In this document: positions 15,455 through 23,884 of the stretch, piece after piece
How the letters are laid out: each line of letters begins with the position of its first letter
Numbering within the stretch: the first letter of the stretch is position 1
Origin: Pseudoclavibacter terrae
GTDB taxonomy: Bacteria > Actinomycetota > Actinomycetes > Actinomycetales > Microbacteriaceae
Assembly: GCF_008831075.1 (NCBI RefSeq)
Contig: NZ_WBJX01000007.1
Coordinates: 1 to 64,000 of the forward strand
Direction of reading: 5' to 3'
Length of the DNA stretch: 64,000 bases
Made by a program: the position numbers and the translations under genes
The notes under the pieces: model-generated
Told to the model about the DNA's origin: nothing
The model's database searches: none
What the model saw: the letters and a program-made list of their open reading frames with translations, nothing else

Positions 15455-16834
15455 CTAGGCGCAGCAGGCCGACGCTGCCGCTGCCGCCGTCTTCCCGCCA
15501 GCGTTCACCGGTTCTGGGGCACCACAAGTCACGCCGGCGCTCTCCTCGGGTGTGCTGGTCGAGCACACTCCGGTTTCCGGGAGCACGAGCGTGACGAGGC
15601 GCGCCTGTTCGTGGCGTCCGGCGAGCTCGTCCGCGATGGATCGCACTTGCTCGTACCCCGTGAGGAGCAGGAACGTGGGGGCGCGGCCGTAGCTCTTCAT
15701 GCCGGCGACGTAGAAGCCGGGCTCTGGGTGCGTGAGCTCGTCCACGCCGTGCGGGTAGACGGTGCCGCAGGAGTGCGCGTTCGGGTCGATCAGGGGTGCG
15801 AGTGCTCGGGGTGCTTCCACGACGGTGTCGAGGTCGAGTCGGAGTTCGCGCAGCAGGTCAAGGTTGGGGCGGAACCCGGTCGCGTTCACGATCACGTCGA
15901 CGTCTACGGAGGCGGCGACTCCCGCGCGGAGTCCGGTAACTCGAACGCCGTCCTTTGCGGGGCTGAGGGCGTCGATCTCGAACTGGTCGAGGAGCTGCAC
16001 CTGGCCGGAGGTCACGAGCGCCCGGGTGGCCCCGCCGAGTTCGCCTCGCGCCGCGAGCTCGTCGTTGGCGGACCCGTACACGCGGGTTGGCTGCGTGCCT
16101 CGAATGGCCCAGAAGATCTGTGTGGCAGGTTCCCGCTTGGCGAGGGAGGCGAGTTTCAGCAGGGTGTTCGCGGCGGAGTGGCCGGCACCGACGACGAGGA
16201 CGCGTTTCCCCGCGAATTGAGCACGGTCGTGTCCGAGCACGTCGGGCAGGGCGTGGCTGAGGTGCTCGCGCACCTGGTCTGCGCCGATGGGCTCGAGGCC
16301 GCTGGAGCCGATGGCGTTGCTGGTCTCGTACGTGCCGGACGCGTCGATCACGGCACGCGCGAGCGTTTCGGTGACCCCGGCAGTGGATTCGGTGCGGAGC
16401 ACGAAGGGGGCGTGTTCGCGTCCGAGCGTGCGGGTGCGGTCCATGCCGCGGCGGGTGACGGCGAGCACCCGGTGTCCGTAGCGGATGCGGTCCGCGAGGG
16501 CGGGGACTGCGGCGAGCGGCAGGAGATAGTCGTCGACGAGCTGCTGCCCGGTGGGGAGGGTCTTGGCAGGCGGCGCTTCCCAATCGGCCTCATCTAGGAG
16601 ACGCGCAGCAGCCTCGTCGACGAGGTACTCCCACGGCGAGAACAAGCGCGTGTGCCCCCACGCTGAGACAGAGGCTCCAGCCTGGTCTCCCGCTTCGAAC
16701 ACGACCACTTCCTGCCCTCGCTCCAGCAGCTGCGCGGCGGCGGCGAGGCCGATTGGCCCCGCGCCGATGATCGCGACCGGCAACGCGTCGAGCCCCATGG
16801 TCGATGCTGGGGTGGGGGCTGGGGAGGTGGTCAT
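15455..16834 (-). CDS. arsO: ArsO-type flavin monooxygenase
   Basis: A 459-residue flavoprotein with an N-terminal FAD fold (VAIIGAGPIGLAAAAQLLE), a mid-protein NADPH fold (VLVVGAGHSAANTLL) and the ATGFRP motif of flavin-containing monooxygenase-like enzymes. The C-terminus is unusual, with cysteines in GVCSTS, GVTCGAPE and a final ASACCA, suggesting thiol or As(III) contact. Homologues called ArsO sit in actinobacterial ars clusters next to ArsT, as in Streptomyces plasmid ars operons. The reaction is not settled. It is the last gene of the minus-strand ars operon, ending 95 bp inside the element's left border. Confidence 0.78.
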   Translation of the reverse strand: MTTSPAPTPASTMGLDALPVAIIGAGPIGLAAAAQLLERGQEVVVFEAGDQAGASVSAWGHTRLFSPWEYLVDEAAARLLDEADWEAPPAKTLPTGQQLVDDYLLPLAAVPALADRIRYGHRVLAVTRRGMDRTRTLGREHAPFVLRTESTAGVTETLARAVIDASGTYETSNAIGSSGLEPIGADQVREHLSHALPDVLGHDRAQFAGKRVLVVGAGHSAANTLLKLASLAKREPATQIFWAIRGTQPTRVYGSANDELAARGELGGATRALVTSGQVQLLDQFEIDALSPAKDGVRVTGLRAGVAASVDVDVIVNATGFRPNLDLLRELRLDLDTVVEAPRALAPLIDPNAHSCGTVYPHGVDELTHPEPGFYVAGMKSYGRAPTFLLLTGYEQVRSIADELAGRHEQARLVTLVLPETGVCSTSTPEESAGVTCGAPEPVNAGGKTAAAAASACCA

Positions 16835-16849
16835 GACTGGCTCCTTGGA

Positions 16850-17839
16850 TTAGCGGACGGGGGTGGCGGCCGCGTCGAGTTCCGCGGTGACGGCCTGCGG
16901 GTAGGTGGCGAGGCCGGCGGAGGCGAGGTAGTGCTCCGCGTCTTGGGCTGCGGCGCAGCCGGTGCCCGCGGCGGTGATCGCCTGCCGATACCGGAAGTCG
17001 ACCAGGTCGCCTGCGGCGAACACCCCGGGGAGGGAGGTGTGGGTGGTGGGTGCGCTCACGCGCACGTACCGGTTCTCATCGACGTCGACCTGCCCGTCGA
17101 CGAGCTCGCTGCGGGGGTCGTGCCCAACGGCGATGAACAGGCCCGTCGCGGGCAGCTCATCGAGCTCGCCCGTGACGCTGTCGCGCAGACGCAGCGATTC
17201 GAGGTGATCGATGCCGACCGCTTCGAGCACTTCCGAGTTCCAGCGCACGGTGATGCGCGGGTTCGCGAATGCACGGTCCTGCATGATCTTCGAGGCGCGC
17301 AGCGAATCGCGGCGGTGGATGAGGGTGACGCTGTTCGCGAAGCGAGTAAGGAACATCGCCTCCTCCAGGGCGGAGTCCCCACCGCCCACGACCGCGATGT
17401 CCTGGCCCTTGAAGAAGAACCCGTCACACGTCGCACACCAGGACACCCCGTGCCCGGTCAGTCGCTCTTCACCCGGAACGCCGAGTTTCCGGTACGCGGA
17501 CCCCATGGCCAGGACGATGGCGTGCGCCTCGAACGTGCCCGAGTAACCGGTTTCGACGGTCTTGATCGGGCCGTCGAGCCGCAGGGCGGTGGCGTCGTCG
17601 ATGACGATGCGCGTCCCGAACCGCTCGGCCTGCTGGCGCATGTTCTCCATCAGGTCGGGGCCGAGGATGCCGGCCGGGAATCCCGGAAATTTCTCGACCT
17701 CCGTGGTGTTCACGAGCGCGCCGCCCGCTTCGACGGCGCTGGTGAGCAGCACCGGGGAGAGGCCGGCGCGGGCCAGGTAGATCGCGGCCGTGTACCCGGC
17801 AGGGCCGGAGCCGACGACGATGACGTTCTCGACGCTCAC
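16850..17839 (-). CDS. arsT: Thioredoxin reductase-like ArsT
   Basis: A 329-residue pyridine nucleotide-disulfide oxidoreductase of the thioredoxin reductase type. It has an N-terminal FAD motif VVGSGPAGYTAAIYLARAG, the redox-active WCATCDG, an NADPH fold VVGGGDSALEEA and the C-terminal GVFAAGD. It presumably recycles the reductant for the thiol-dependent arsenate reductases beside it. GTG at 17839 overlaps the preceding arsC stop (GTGA) and is the natural start. A housekeeping TrxB elsewhere in the genome is likely; this copy is cargo-specific. Confidence 0.88.
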   Translation of the reverse strand: MSVENVIVVGSGPAGYTAAIYLARAGLSPVLLTSAVEAGGALVNTTEVEKFPGFPAGILGPDLMENMRQQAERFGTRIVIDDATALRLDGPIKTVETGYSGTFEAHAIVLAMGSAYRKLGVPGEERLTGHGVSWCATCDGFFFKGQDIAVVGGGDSALEEAMFLTRFANSVTLIHRRDSLRASKIMQDRAFANPRITVRWNSEVLEAVGIDHLESLRLRDSVTGELDELPATGLFIAVGHDPRSELVDGQVDVDENRYVRVSAPTTHTSLPGVFAAGDLVDFRYRQAITAAGTGCAAAQDAEHYLASAGLATYPQAVTAELDAAATPVR

Positions 17840-18516
17840 GCGCGGGAGCCTTCGAGCGCCATGGGGGTGACACCGAGGCTCGCGAGCAGCTCGGTCACGT
17901 GCGTGTGCAGCTGGTCGCGGATCGCCCGCACCTCGTCGGCACCCAGTCCGGACGGATCGGTGAGGTTCCAGTCCTGGTACTGCTTGCCGGGGTAGACCGG
18001 GCAGGCGTCGCCGCAGCCCATCGTGATGACGACGTCCGCGGCTTGCACGACGTCGTCGGTGAGGGGCTTGGGGAATTCTTGGCCGAGGTCGAGGCCGAGT
18101 TCTGCCATCGCGTCGACCGCTTCCGGGTGGAGCGCCTTCGCGGGTGCGGAGCCAGCGGAGCGTACGTGCACCTGGTTGCCGGCGAGTGCCTGGGTGAGGA
18201 CCGCGGCCATCTGCGAGCGGCCTGCATTCTGCTCGCACAGGAACAGGATTTCCGGCACGGGGCGGGCGATGTCGCCCTTGGCTTGCGCGAGCGCGGTGAG
18301 GCGGTCTTTCGCGAACCTCGTCGTGTTGGTGACCAGGTGCGCTTTGACGGTGGAGGTGCGCAGCAGGGCCGCGTAGGACTCGAGCACGTACCGCTCGACG
18401 GTTTCTGGAGTGAAGATGCCGGTGAACTGCTCGGCCAGCTCGCCAGCGAGGCGCTGGAGGGAGGCTTCGGGGTAGGTGAGGCCGGGCAGGCCGCGGCGCT
18501 GGCTGAGATCGGTCAT
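17836..18516 (-). CDS. arsC: Arsenate reductase with N-terminal helical domain
   Basis: A 226-residue protein. Residues ~88-215 are a low-molecular-weight phosphatase-fold arsenate reductase with the P-loop LCEQNAGRSQMA (Cys94, Arg100: CX5R) and the downstream motif TMGCGDACPVYPGK holding the second cysteines. Residues 1-85 form an extra helical domain (EASLQRLAGELAEQFTGIF ... ERYVLESY) seen in some actinobacterial ArsC proteins and thought to mediate dimerisation. It reduces As(V) to As(III) for export by Acr3, probably using mycothiol or thioredoxin. It lies 6 bp downstream of the shorter arsC. Confidence 0.88.
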   Translation of the reverse strand: MTDLSQRRGLPGLTYPEASLQRLAGELAEQFTGIFTPETVERYVLESYAALLRTSTVKAHLVTNTTRFAKDRLTALAQAKGDIARPVPEILFLCEQNAGRSQMAAVLTQALAGNQVHVRSAGSAPAKALHPEAVDAMAELGLDLGQEFPKPLTDDVVQAADVVITMGCGDACPVYPGKQYQDWNLTDPSGLGADEVRAIRDQLHTHVTELLASLGVTPMALEGSRA

Positions 18517-18522
18517 GGTCGG

Positions 18523-18933
18523 CTACGCCTTCACGGGAAGCAGGTCAGCGATGAGTGCCTCGACGTGCTGCTTGATGTCGTCGCGGATGGGACGCACGGC
18601 CTCGATGCCCTGGCCTGCGGGATCGTCGAGCTTCCAGTCCTCGTACCGCTTGCCGGGGAAGAAGGGGCAGGCGTCGCCGCAGCCCATGGTGATCACGACG
18701 TCGGAGGCCTGGACGGCTTCCGTGGTGAGCACTTTCGGGGTGTTGCCGGCGATGTCGATGCCCTCTTCGGCCATGGCCTCGACGGCGACGGGGTTGATCT
18801 GGTCTTTCGGCTCGCTCCCCGCGGAGAGCACCTCGATACGCCCGCCTGCGAGGGCGGTGAGGTAGCCGGCGGCCATCTGGGAGCGGCCAGCGTTGTGGAC
18901 GCAGACGAAGAGCACGGAAGGTTTCGTGGACAT
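18523..18933 (-). CDS. arsC: Arsenate reductase, short form
   Basis: A 136-residue arsenate reductase of the LMW-phosphatase fold. It has the P-loop FVCVHNAGRSQMA (Cys11, Arg17) and the motif TMGCGDACPFFPGK, nearly identical to the longer ArsC downstream. The size is typical of thioredoxin/mycothiol-dependent ArsC. A start codon directly preceded by an AAAGG-like site supports the call. It sits 57 bp downstream of acr3. The pair of ArsC enzymes in tandem suggests different thiol partners or gene dosage; this is inference. Confidence 0.9.
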   Translation of the reverse strand: MSTKPSVLFVCVHNAGRSQMAAGYLTALAGGRIEVLSAGSEPKDQINPVAVEAMAEEGIDIAGNTPKVLTTEAVQASDVVITMGCGDACPFFPGKRYEDWKLDDPAGQGIEAVRPIRDDIKQHVEALIADLLPVKA

Positions 18934-18990
18934 CAGGGGCCTTTCACAGAGGTGGGTGAAGCGGGTCAGAGAGAGGTGCGTGGAGCGGGG

Positions 18991-20085
18991 TCAGACGAGA
19001 GTGGACGTCGACGCAGCGGGTGCCGGGCTGGCTGCTGCGGCGGGGAAGAGCCGGGGGCGCAGCCAGAGGGCGACGTAGACGAGGGCGACGAGTACGGGCA
19101 CCTCGATCAGTGGGCCGACGATGCCCGCGAGGGCCTGCCCGCTGGTCACGCCGAAGGTGCCGATGGCGACGGCGATCGCGAGCTCGAAGTTGTTGCCCGC
19201 CGCGGTGAACGCGAGCGTCGTGGTGCGCTCGTAACCGAGCCCCACGAGCTTCCCGAGCCCGAAGCCGAGGAGGAAGGTGACGGCGAAGTAGATGAGCAGC
19301 GGCAGAGCGATGCGTGCGACGTCCCAGGGGCGGTCGATGACCTGCTGCCCCTGGAGGGCGAAGAGCATGACGATGGTGAACAGCAGCCCGTAGAGCGCGA
19401 ATGGGCCCACCTTTGGGAGAAACCTGGACTCGTACCAGTCGCGGCCCTTCGTTGACTCCCCGATGCGGCGGGAGAGGTAGCCGGCGAGCAGCGGGATGCC
19501 GAGGAACACGAGCACGCTGATCGTGATGGCCCAGAAGGAGAAGTCCGCGCTCGTCGTGGGCAGGCCCAGCCAGGACGGGAGCAGCTGGAGGTAGAACCAG
19601 CCGAGCGCGCCGAACATGATGACCTGGAACACGGAGTTCAGCGCCACGAGGAACGCGGCCGCCTCCCGGTCTCCGCAGGCGAGGTCGTTCCAGATCAGCA
19701 CCATCGCGATGCAGCGCGCCAGGCCCACGATGATGAGCCCGGTTCGGTACTCCGGCAGATCCGGCAGCAGCAGCCACGCGAGGGCGAACATGAGCGCGGG
19801 CCCCACGAGCCAGTTCATGACGAGCGAGGAGATCAGCAGCTTCCGATCCCCCGCGACCGCGCGGGCATCCGAGTAGCGGACCTTCGCGAGCACCGGATAC
19901 ATCATCACCAGCAGCCCGACAGCAATCGGGACACTCACCGAGCCGATCTCGAACGCGTGCAGCGCTTCCCCGACCGCAGGGACGAACACCGCGAGAGCGA
20001 GGCCGAGGGCCATGGCCCCGATGATCCAGACCGGCAGGAACCGGTCCGTGGTGCCGAGCTTGGCGGGCGGGGTGACAGCAGTCAT
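18991..20085 (-). CDS. acr3: Acr3-family arsenite efflux permease
   Basis: A 364-residue permease with ten membrane segments. It has the Acr3 hallmarks: LARCIAMVLIWNDLACGD with the conserved functional Cys in helix 4, and GNNFELAIAVAIGTFG in helix 9. It exports As(III) produced by the ArsC enzymes. It is the first gene of the minus-strand ars operon, reading away from the 100-bp divergent region shared with arsR. Confidence 0.95.
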   Translation of the reverse strand: MTAVTPPAKLGTTDRFLPVWIIGAMALGLALAVFVPAVGEALHAFEIGSVSVPIAVGLLVMMYPVLAKVRYSDARAVAGDRKLLISSLVMNWLVGPALMFALAWLLLPDLPEYRTGLIIVGLARCIAMVLIWNDLACGDREAAAFLVALNSVFQVIMFGALGWFYLQLLPSWLGLPTTSADFSFWAITISVLVFLGIPLLAGYLSRRIGESTKGRDWYESRFLPKVGPFALYGLLFTIVMLFALQGQQVIDRPWDVARIALPLLIYFAVTFLLGFGLGKLVGLGYERTTTLAFTAAGNNFELAIAVAIGTFGVTSGQALAGIVGPLIEVPVLVALVYVALWLRPRLFPAAAASPAPAASTSTLV

Positions 20086-20185
20086 GAAGCTCCAGAGGAA
20101 TATTGATCTCGGTCGATATTGATGCGGATCGATACGAGTATGGCTAGGGTATCGATGACTGTCAATTTCCTTGGAGGACGTTCAG
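20086..20185. promoter_or_regulatory. Divergent arsR/acr3 promoter-operator
   Basis: This 100-bp region separates acr3 and arsR. It contains the dyad AATATTGA-TCTCGG-TCGATATT (20099-20120; 7 of 8 pairs) and an overlapping ATTGAT-GCGG-ATCGAT (20118-20133), both of the ATTGA-spacer-TCRAT kind bound by ArsR-family repressors. A single ArsR dimer or two could silence both promoters until As(III) binds. GGAGG at 20174-20178 is the arsR ribosome site. Confidence 0.65.
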
Positions 20186-20557
20186 ATGTCGTTCACGCAA
20201 CTCCTGCCGCTCACCGACGTGACCGCGTGCTGCGAGCCTCTCACCGACGAGGCGATCTCCGCGGAGAACGCCGAGATACTGGCCCGCACCCTCAAGGTCA
20301 TCGCTGATCCGGCCCGCCTGCGGCTCATCTCGATGATCGCGGCACAGGAAAAGGCAGAGGCGTGCGCCTGCGACCTCACGGAGCCGCTCGGACTCGGGCA
20401 GCCCACCGTCTCCCACCACCTGAAGATCCTGGTCGAGGCGGGCATCCTCTCCCGCGAGAAGCGCGGCTCGTGGGCGTACTTCAGCCTCGTCCCCGGCGCG
20501 CTCGACTCACTCGCCGCCCTCCTCACCAGCAACGAACTCACCGGAGCGACCCGATGA
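20186..20557 (+). CDS. arsR: ArsR-family arsenite-responsive repressor
   Basis: A 123-residue winged-helix repressor: [11 protein letters not shown], then [20 protein letters not shown] as recognition helix and [11 protein letters not shown] as wing. Cys15 and Cys16 (TACCEPL) plus Cys60/Cys62 (ACACDL) resemble the Corynebacterium-type As(III) site built from N-terminal paired cysteines and one near the DNA-binding helix. ATG at 20186 is chosen because GGAGG lies 7 bp before it; an upstream TTG would place that site inside the gene. Its stop overlaps the next gene (ATGA). Confidence 0.92.
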   Translation: MSFTQLLPLTDVTACCEPLTDEAISAENAEILARTLKVIADPARLRLISMIAAQEKAEACACDLTEPLGLGQPTVSHHLKILVEAGILSREKRGSWAYFSLVPGALDSLAALLTSNELTGATR

Positions 20558-20961
20558 CCACGAGTCCCCGCAACATCGTCTTTGTCTGCCAGAAGAACGG
20601 CGGCAAGTCGCAGATGGCCGCAGCGCTCATGCGCTCCGTCGCCGGCCCCGAGGTGCAGGTCACGTCCGCGGGCACGAAGCCTGGCACCGCCCTCAACCAG
20701 CAGTCCGTGGATTCGCTCGCCGAGATCGGCGTGAGCGTCGGAGATGAGCACCCGAAGCAGCTCACCCCGGAGATGATCGACGCGGCCGACCTCATCGTCG
20801 TCCTCGGCGCAGAAGCGCGCGTACCGGAAACTGCCGGTGTTGGGCTCGAGACGTGGATCACCGACGAACCCTCCGAGCGCGGCATCGAGGGCATGGACCG
20901 CATGCGCCTCGTTCGTGACGACATCCGCGCCCGCGTCGAAGTCCTCAACCACCGCCTCTGA
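20554..20961 (+). CDS. ArsC-like LMW phosphatase-fold protein with CX5K loop
   Basis: A 135-residue protein of the arsenate reductase/LMW phosphatase fold, coupled to arsR. The catalytic loop reads [13 protein letters not shown], with Cys12 present but the arginine of the usual CX5R loop replaced by Lys18. The second cysteine motif (GCGDAC) of the two other ArsC proteins is missing, replaced by VLGAEARVP. It may be a divergent mycothiol-dependent reductase or a non-catalytic relative. Its position in the arsR transcript still ties it to arsenic. Confidence 0.75.
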   Translation: MTTSPRNIVFVCQKNGGKSQMAAALMRSVAGPEVQVTSAGTKPGTALNQQSVDSLAEIGVSVGDEHPKQLTPEMIDAADLIVVLGAEARVPETAGVGLETWITDEPSERGIEGMDRMRLVRDDIRARVEVLNHRL

Positions 20962-20979
20962 CGCCGCAGTCCGAGCGGT

Positions 20980-22411
20980 TCAGTTGCGCCGCAGCTCGGG
21001 GTAGCTCTGCCAAGCACCGCCCGATGCGATGCTCCGGGCATGCGCGGTCTGCGTGCTGATCCCAATTACATCAGCGAGCACCCTTGCCGGCACGGTCTGT
21101 GACAGCAGGGCGAGCCTGGATGTGCGAAGTACTCGCACTCGCAGGCCCGCGCGCGTGAGCAACCCAATGCCCGTAGCTGCGGCGAGATGCTGTCCTGGCA
21201 CGATCCCGGGGAAGAGCCACTCATTCACAATCGGGTGGTAGCTTTCGCGTGTCTCGAGCTGCTCGAGGTGCTCCTGGAGGAGCTTGGCGATGCTTGCTGG
21301 CAAGTGGACTCGGGTCGCGACGAACCTGATCGACACTCGTTCCTCAAGCTGTTCCACCGCCTCGAGCCCGGAGTTCGACGCTTGATCGGATGGGTTGCGC
21401 GTAGACGATCGCGAACAACGCGAGGAGACGCCCGACAGGAGACAACGCCACGTCCGCCAGCACTCGCCCAGTGAGCTCCGCCAGCGCTTCATCTGACATG
21501 GCCGCCTGAGGTGGCCCGTTGCGCACCCGCGGCACCTCGACTTTCACGCACAGCCCAGACCGCGCTGCCCAGGTGAGGAATTGCCTCAGCTCATCGCGTC
21601 CGGACGTCGAGGCGGAGTAGCGATCGATGACTGCCTGATCCACCATGGGGAGCTGCAGGTGCTGCTCCTGCAGCCATGCCAAGAACGCCGCAATCAGGCG
21701 AACGTTTCGCATGCGGTTTGCGAAGACGCCCGTCGTCATGGGCTTGGGTCGATTCCGGAGACGAGGCAGCGTGTGCCACTGGTGGTAGCGACGGATCAGG
21801 CGCGCATGCTCTTCGGGAATCGTGGTCAGAACCTGCGCCAATGCGAGCTCGAGCTCGTTCAGGAAGACATCGATTTCGGGAAGCACGTTTGCGCTGATGA
21901 GGAGTCGACGGAAGTGGCGGGTTCTCATGCTCAACGGGAGCTCGTCGAGCGTCGTGTGTGCAATCGGGAGCTGGCCCCTCGCCATGCTGCGCAGCGTCGG
22001 CGCGATCGGGTCACGCTTCAACCACCGCACCGCGGTTCGTGGATCTTTGACCGAGAGTAGGTAGTCACGCAGCGGCTGCAGACGGTCATGCACGGTACCG
22101 GTTCCGTCGTCGAGAAGCTCCGCGAGGCGTTCGGAGAGTCGACAGCTCCCGCACTGCGAGCCGATGAGCTGCTCGTGGCTACCACAATCTCTGCAACCGA
22201 TGCGATCGACCCACCCCACACAGGCGGCACAGACGCGCGCGCTAACAGCGTCGAGATACGCGAGCACGCGAGTCTCAGCGCATCCGGGACATACGGCTGG
22301 GCTCCGGCGCAACCTGCTGTAGCAGGCGTTGCAGATCCGCCCTCCGAGCAGCTGGTATCGGCTGATCACGTCTCGGTGACAGTTGTCGCAACGTTCCCCC
22401 CACGTCGCCAA
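20980..22411 (-). pseudogene. Zinc-ribbon recombinase-like protein, frameshifted
   Basis: The N-terminal ~100 residues contain five or six CxxC pairs (CDNCHR, CNAC, CPGC, CAAC, CRDC, CGSC), followed by a helical region resembling the N-terminal domain of tyrosine recombinases. The frame breaks between about 21386 (after YAQPIR) and 21350, and continues in another frame as VSIRFVATRVHLP to the end (SYPELRRN). The total length is 1432 bp, one base off a multiple of three. In the C-terminal part the usual HxxR and catalytic Tyr are not evident (VLRTSRLALL), so it may be a recombinase-derived accessory protein. It starts 4 bp after the HTH gene. Confidence 0.7.
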
Positions 22412-22415
22412 GGTT

Positions 22416-22754
22416 CTACGCCTTAGGCGGGCGCTGAATCCGAGCCGGCACCGGTTTCAGCTCACGCTGGACCACAGGCGAGGAAGCCGACTCGTTGACT
22501 ACCCTTCGCTCTCGCGCCGCCGCGACGTCTGGGATCTCAATGAGATCGTTTGGCCCGCAGCCGAAGATGTGACACAGCGCGACAAAAACAGTCATGTTCA
22601 GCCGTTCCGGGGCTCTTGTCACCAGGCGGTACACCTGCTCGCGCGACAGGTTGACGCCGTGCTCGCGCAACGGCTCGATAAGGTCCGTCGTTTGGAACAT
22701 GCCGTTGGCCGCCATGAGGGTGCGCAGGTTCCACTGGATGGTGGGGCTGGTCAT
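22416..22754 (-). CDS. Small Cro/C1-type HTH protein of the recombinase module
   Basis: A 112-residue protein. The first ~75 residues form a Cro/C1-type helix-turn-helix (NLRTLMAANGMF ... LSREQVYRLVTRAPERLNM ... VALCHIFGCGPNDLIE) similar to small XRE/YozG-like regulators. The C-terminus is basic and proline-rich. Its ATG overlaps the integrase stop (ATGA at 22751-22754) and the zinc-ribbon gene follows within 5 bp, so the three are one operon. It may be an excision-direction factor or autoregulator. A dyad upstream of the integrase (23866-23884) is a candidate site. Confidence 0.75.
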   Translation of the reverse strand: MTSPTIQWNLRTLMAANGMFQTTDLIEPLREHGVNLSREQVYRLVTRAPERLNMTVFVALCHIFGCGPNDLIEIPDVAAARERRVVNESASSPVVQRELKPVPARIQRPPKA

Positions 22755-23857
22755 GACTCGTCTCCGTAGATTCGTTGAAGGGCGGCCGCGAGGACGCGGT
22801 TCTTGAAGTCATCGCCGACCGAGGTGTAGATCGCCGTCGTCGACGCGTAGGCGTGTCCGACCTGGTCCTGCACGAAGCGTTCGGCGTACCCCCACTCGAT
22901 CAGATTCGTCACGTACGAGTGTCGCAACGCGTGCACGGTCAGCTCTGGGGGCAACCCGAGATGGTCTCGAAGTTCGGCGAACCGGAAATCGAGATACCGC
23001 AACGACACCCGCGTTCCGCGCTCGGTCAGCCAGAGAGCTTCAGAGCGCGAAGCGCCATACAGCGCTCTATCCTCCTCAATCCACTGCCGAAGCCCCTCGA
23101 CCGCCCAATCGAACTCCGGGACCGCCAACACCGTGCGCCGCTTCGGCCCGGAGCCGCGAGACGCTTTGCCCCACCTCACGTACACGGCACCACATCGTCC
23201 GAATCTCGGAGCACTAGGACTGAACCTGACGTCTGCGAGATCCAAGCCGGCCGCTTCGCGGCGGCGCAACCCGAAGGCATAGACAGTCTTGAACAGGACA
23301 GCATCACGCAACGCGGAAAGCGCCCCCTTACGCCCAGCGCGCTGGATCGCCAGCACTCGCTCATCCGCGGCAGCGAAGAACAGCTCCAACTCGTCGTAGG
23401 TCAACGCTCGCCGCTGCGGTCGCCCCTCATATTCGACGATATGCGCGAGCGTGTTCCAATCATGGCAAATCTGAAGGGGAGGCTCCCCGAACCTCTCCAA
23501 ACACTCGGCAGCCCATGGGTAGCGGGCGTCGGTGATGAAGTCGCAGAACGCACGCACGACAACTTGATAGCCGCGCAAGGTTGATTTCGTCACCGGCCGA
23601 GCGCCTGAAGCGAGCTCCACGCTGAGCGCTTCGAGATTCTCAGGGGTCCACGCCCACGGGTACGCATCCACGAACTCACGCAAGCGACGGATCATCGCAA
23701 CGCGGGAGGTGATCGTTGATGGAGCGAGCCCACGACTCACTTGCTGATCGACCCACCCCGCCAGCATGCCGTCAAACACGAATCGTTCCTGGTTCAGAGG
23801 CACGACGTTGGCATCCAGTCTCGCTGGGAACCCTCGAGGAGTGCGTTGCTCGCTCAC
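22751..23857 (-). CDS. Tyrosine recombinase / integrase of the ars element
   Basis: A site-specific recombinase of about 368 residues with an N-terminal SAM-like core-binding domain and a C-terminal catalytic domain. It shows Arg of box I in YAFGLRRREAAGLDL, a beta-hairpin lysine region (RWGKASRGSGPKRR), box II HALRHSYVTNLI and QVGHAYASTTAIYTSV with the nucleophilic Tyr. It presumably inserts the element at the response-regulator target. GTG at 23857 is preferred because a promoter-like dyad lies immediately upstream; an in-frame ATG at 23917 would add 20 cysteine-rich residues. It is oriented inward from the right border. Confidence 0.88.
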   Translation of the reverse strand: MSEQRTPRGFPARLDANVVPLNQERFVFDGMLAGWVDQQVSRGLAPSTITSRVAMIRRLREFVDAYPWAWTPENLEALSVELASGARPVTKSTLRGYQVVVRAFCDFITDARYPWAAECLERFGEPPLQICHDWNTLAHIVEYEGRPQRRALTYDELELFFAAADERVLAIQRAGRKGALSALRDAVLFKTVYAFGLRRREAAGLDLADVRFSPSAPRFGRCGAVYVRWGKASRGSGPKRRTVLAVPEFDWAVEGLRQWIEEDRALYGASRSEALWLTERGTRVSLRYLDFRFAELRDHLGLPPELTVHALRHSYVTNLIEWGYAERFVQDQVGHAYASTTAIYTSVGDDFKNRVLAAALQRIYGDES

Positions 23858-23865
23858 CCACCAAG

Positions 23866-23884
23866 TGTTGCATCTGATACAACA
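23866..23884. promoter_or_regulatory. Dyad upstream of the integrase operon
   Basis: TGTTGCATCTGATACAACA forms a 19-bp dyad (TGTTG/CAACA arms with a nearly symmetric centre) 9 bp before the preferred integrase GTG. The position suits an operator bound by the small HTH protein encoded in the same operon. The rest of the 23885-24071 stretch up to the right border holds no gene and could contain arm-type recombinase sites. Confidence 0.4.

Noticed and set aside
17836-18516. Thioredoxin reductase gene starting far upstream inside this arsC gene
   Set aside because: The longer frame overlaps arsC completely in another phase; GTG at 17839 with GTGA overlap gives the normal family length.
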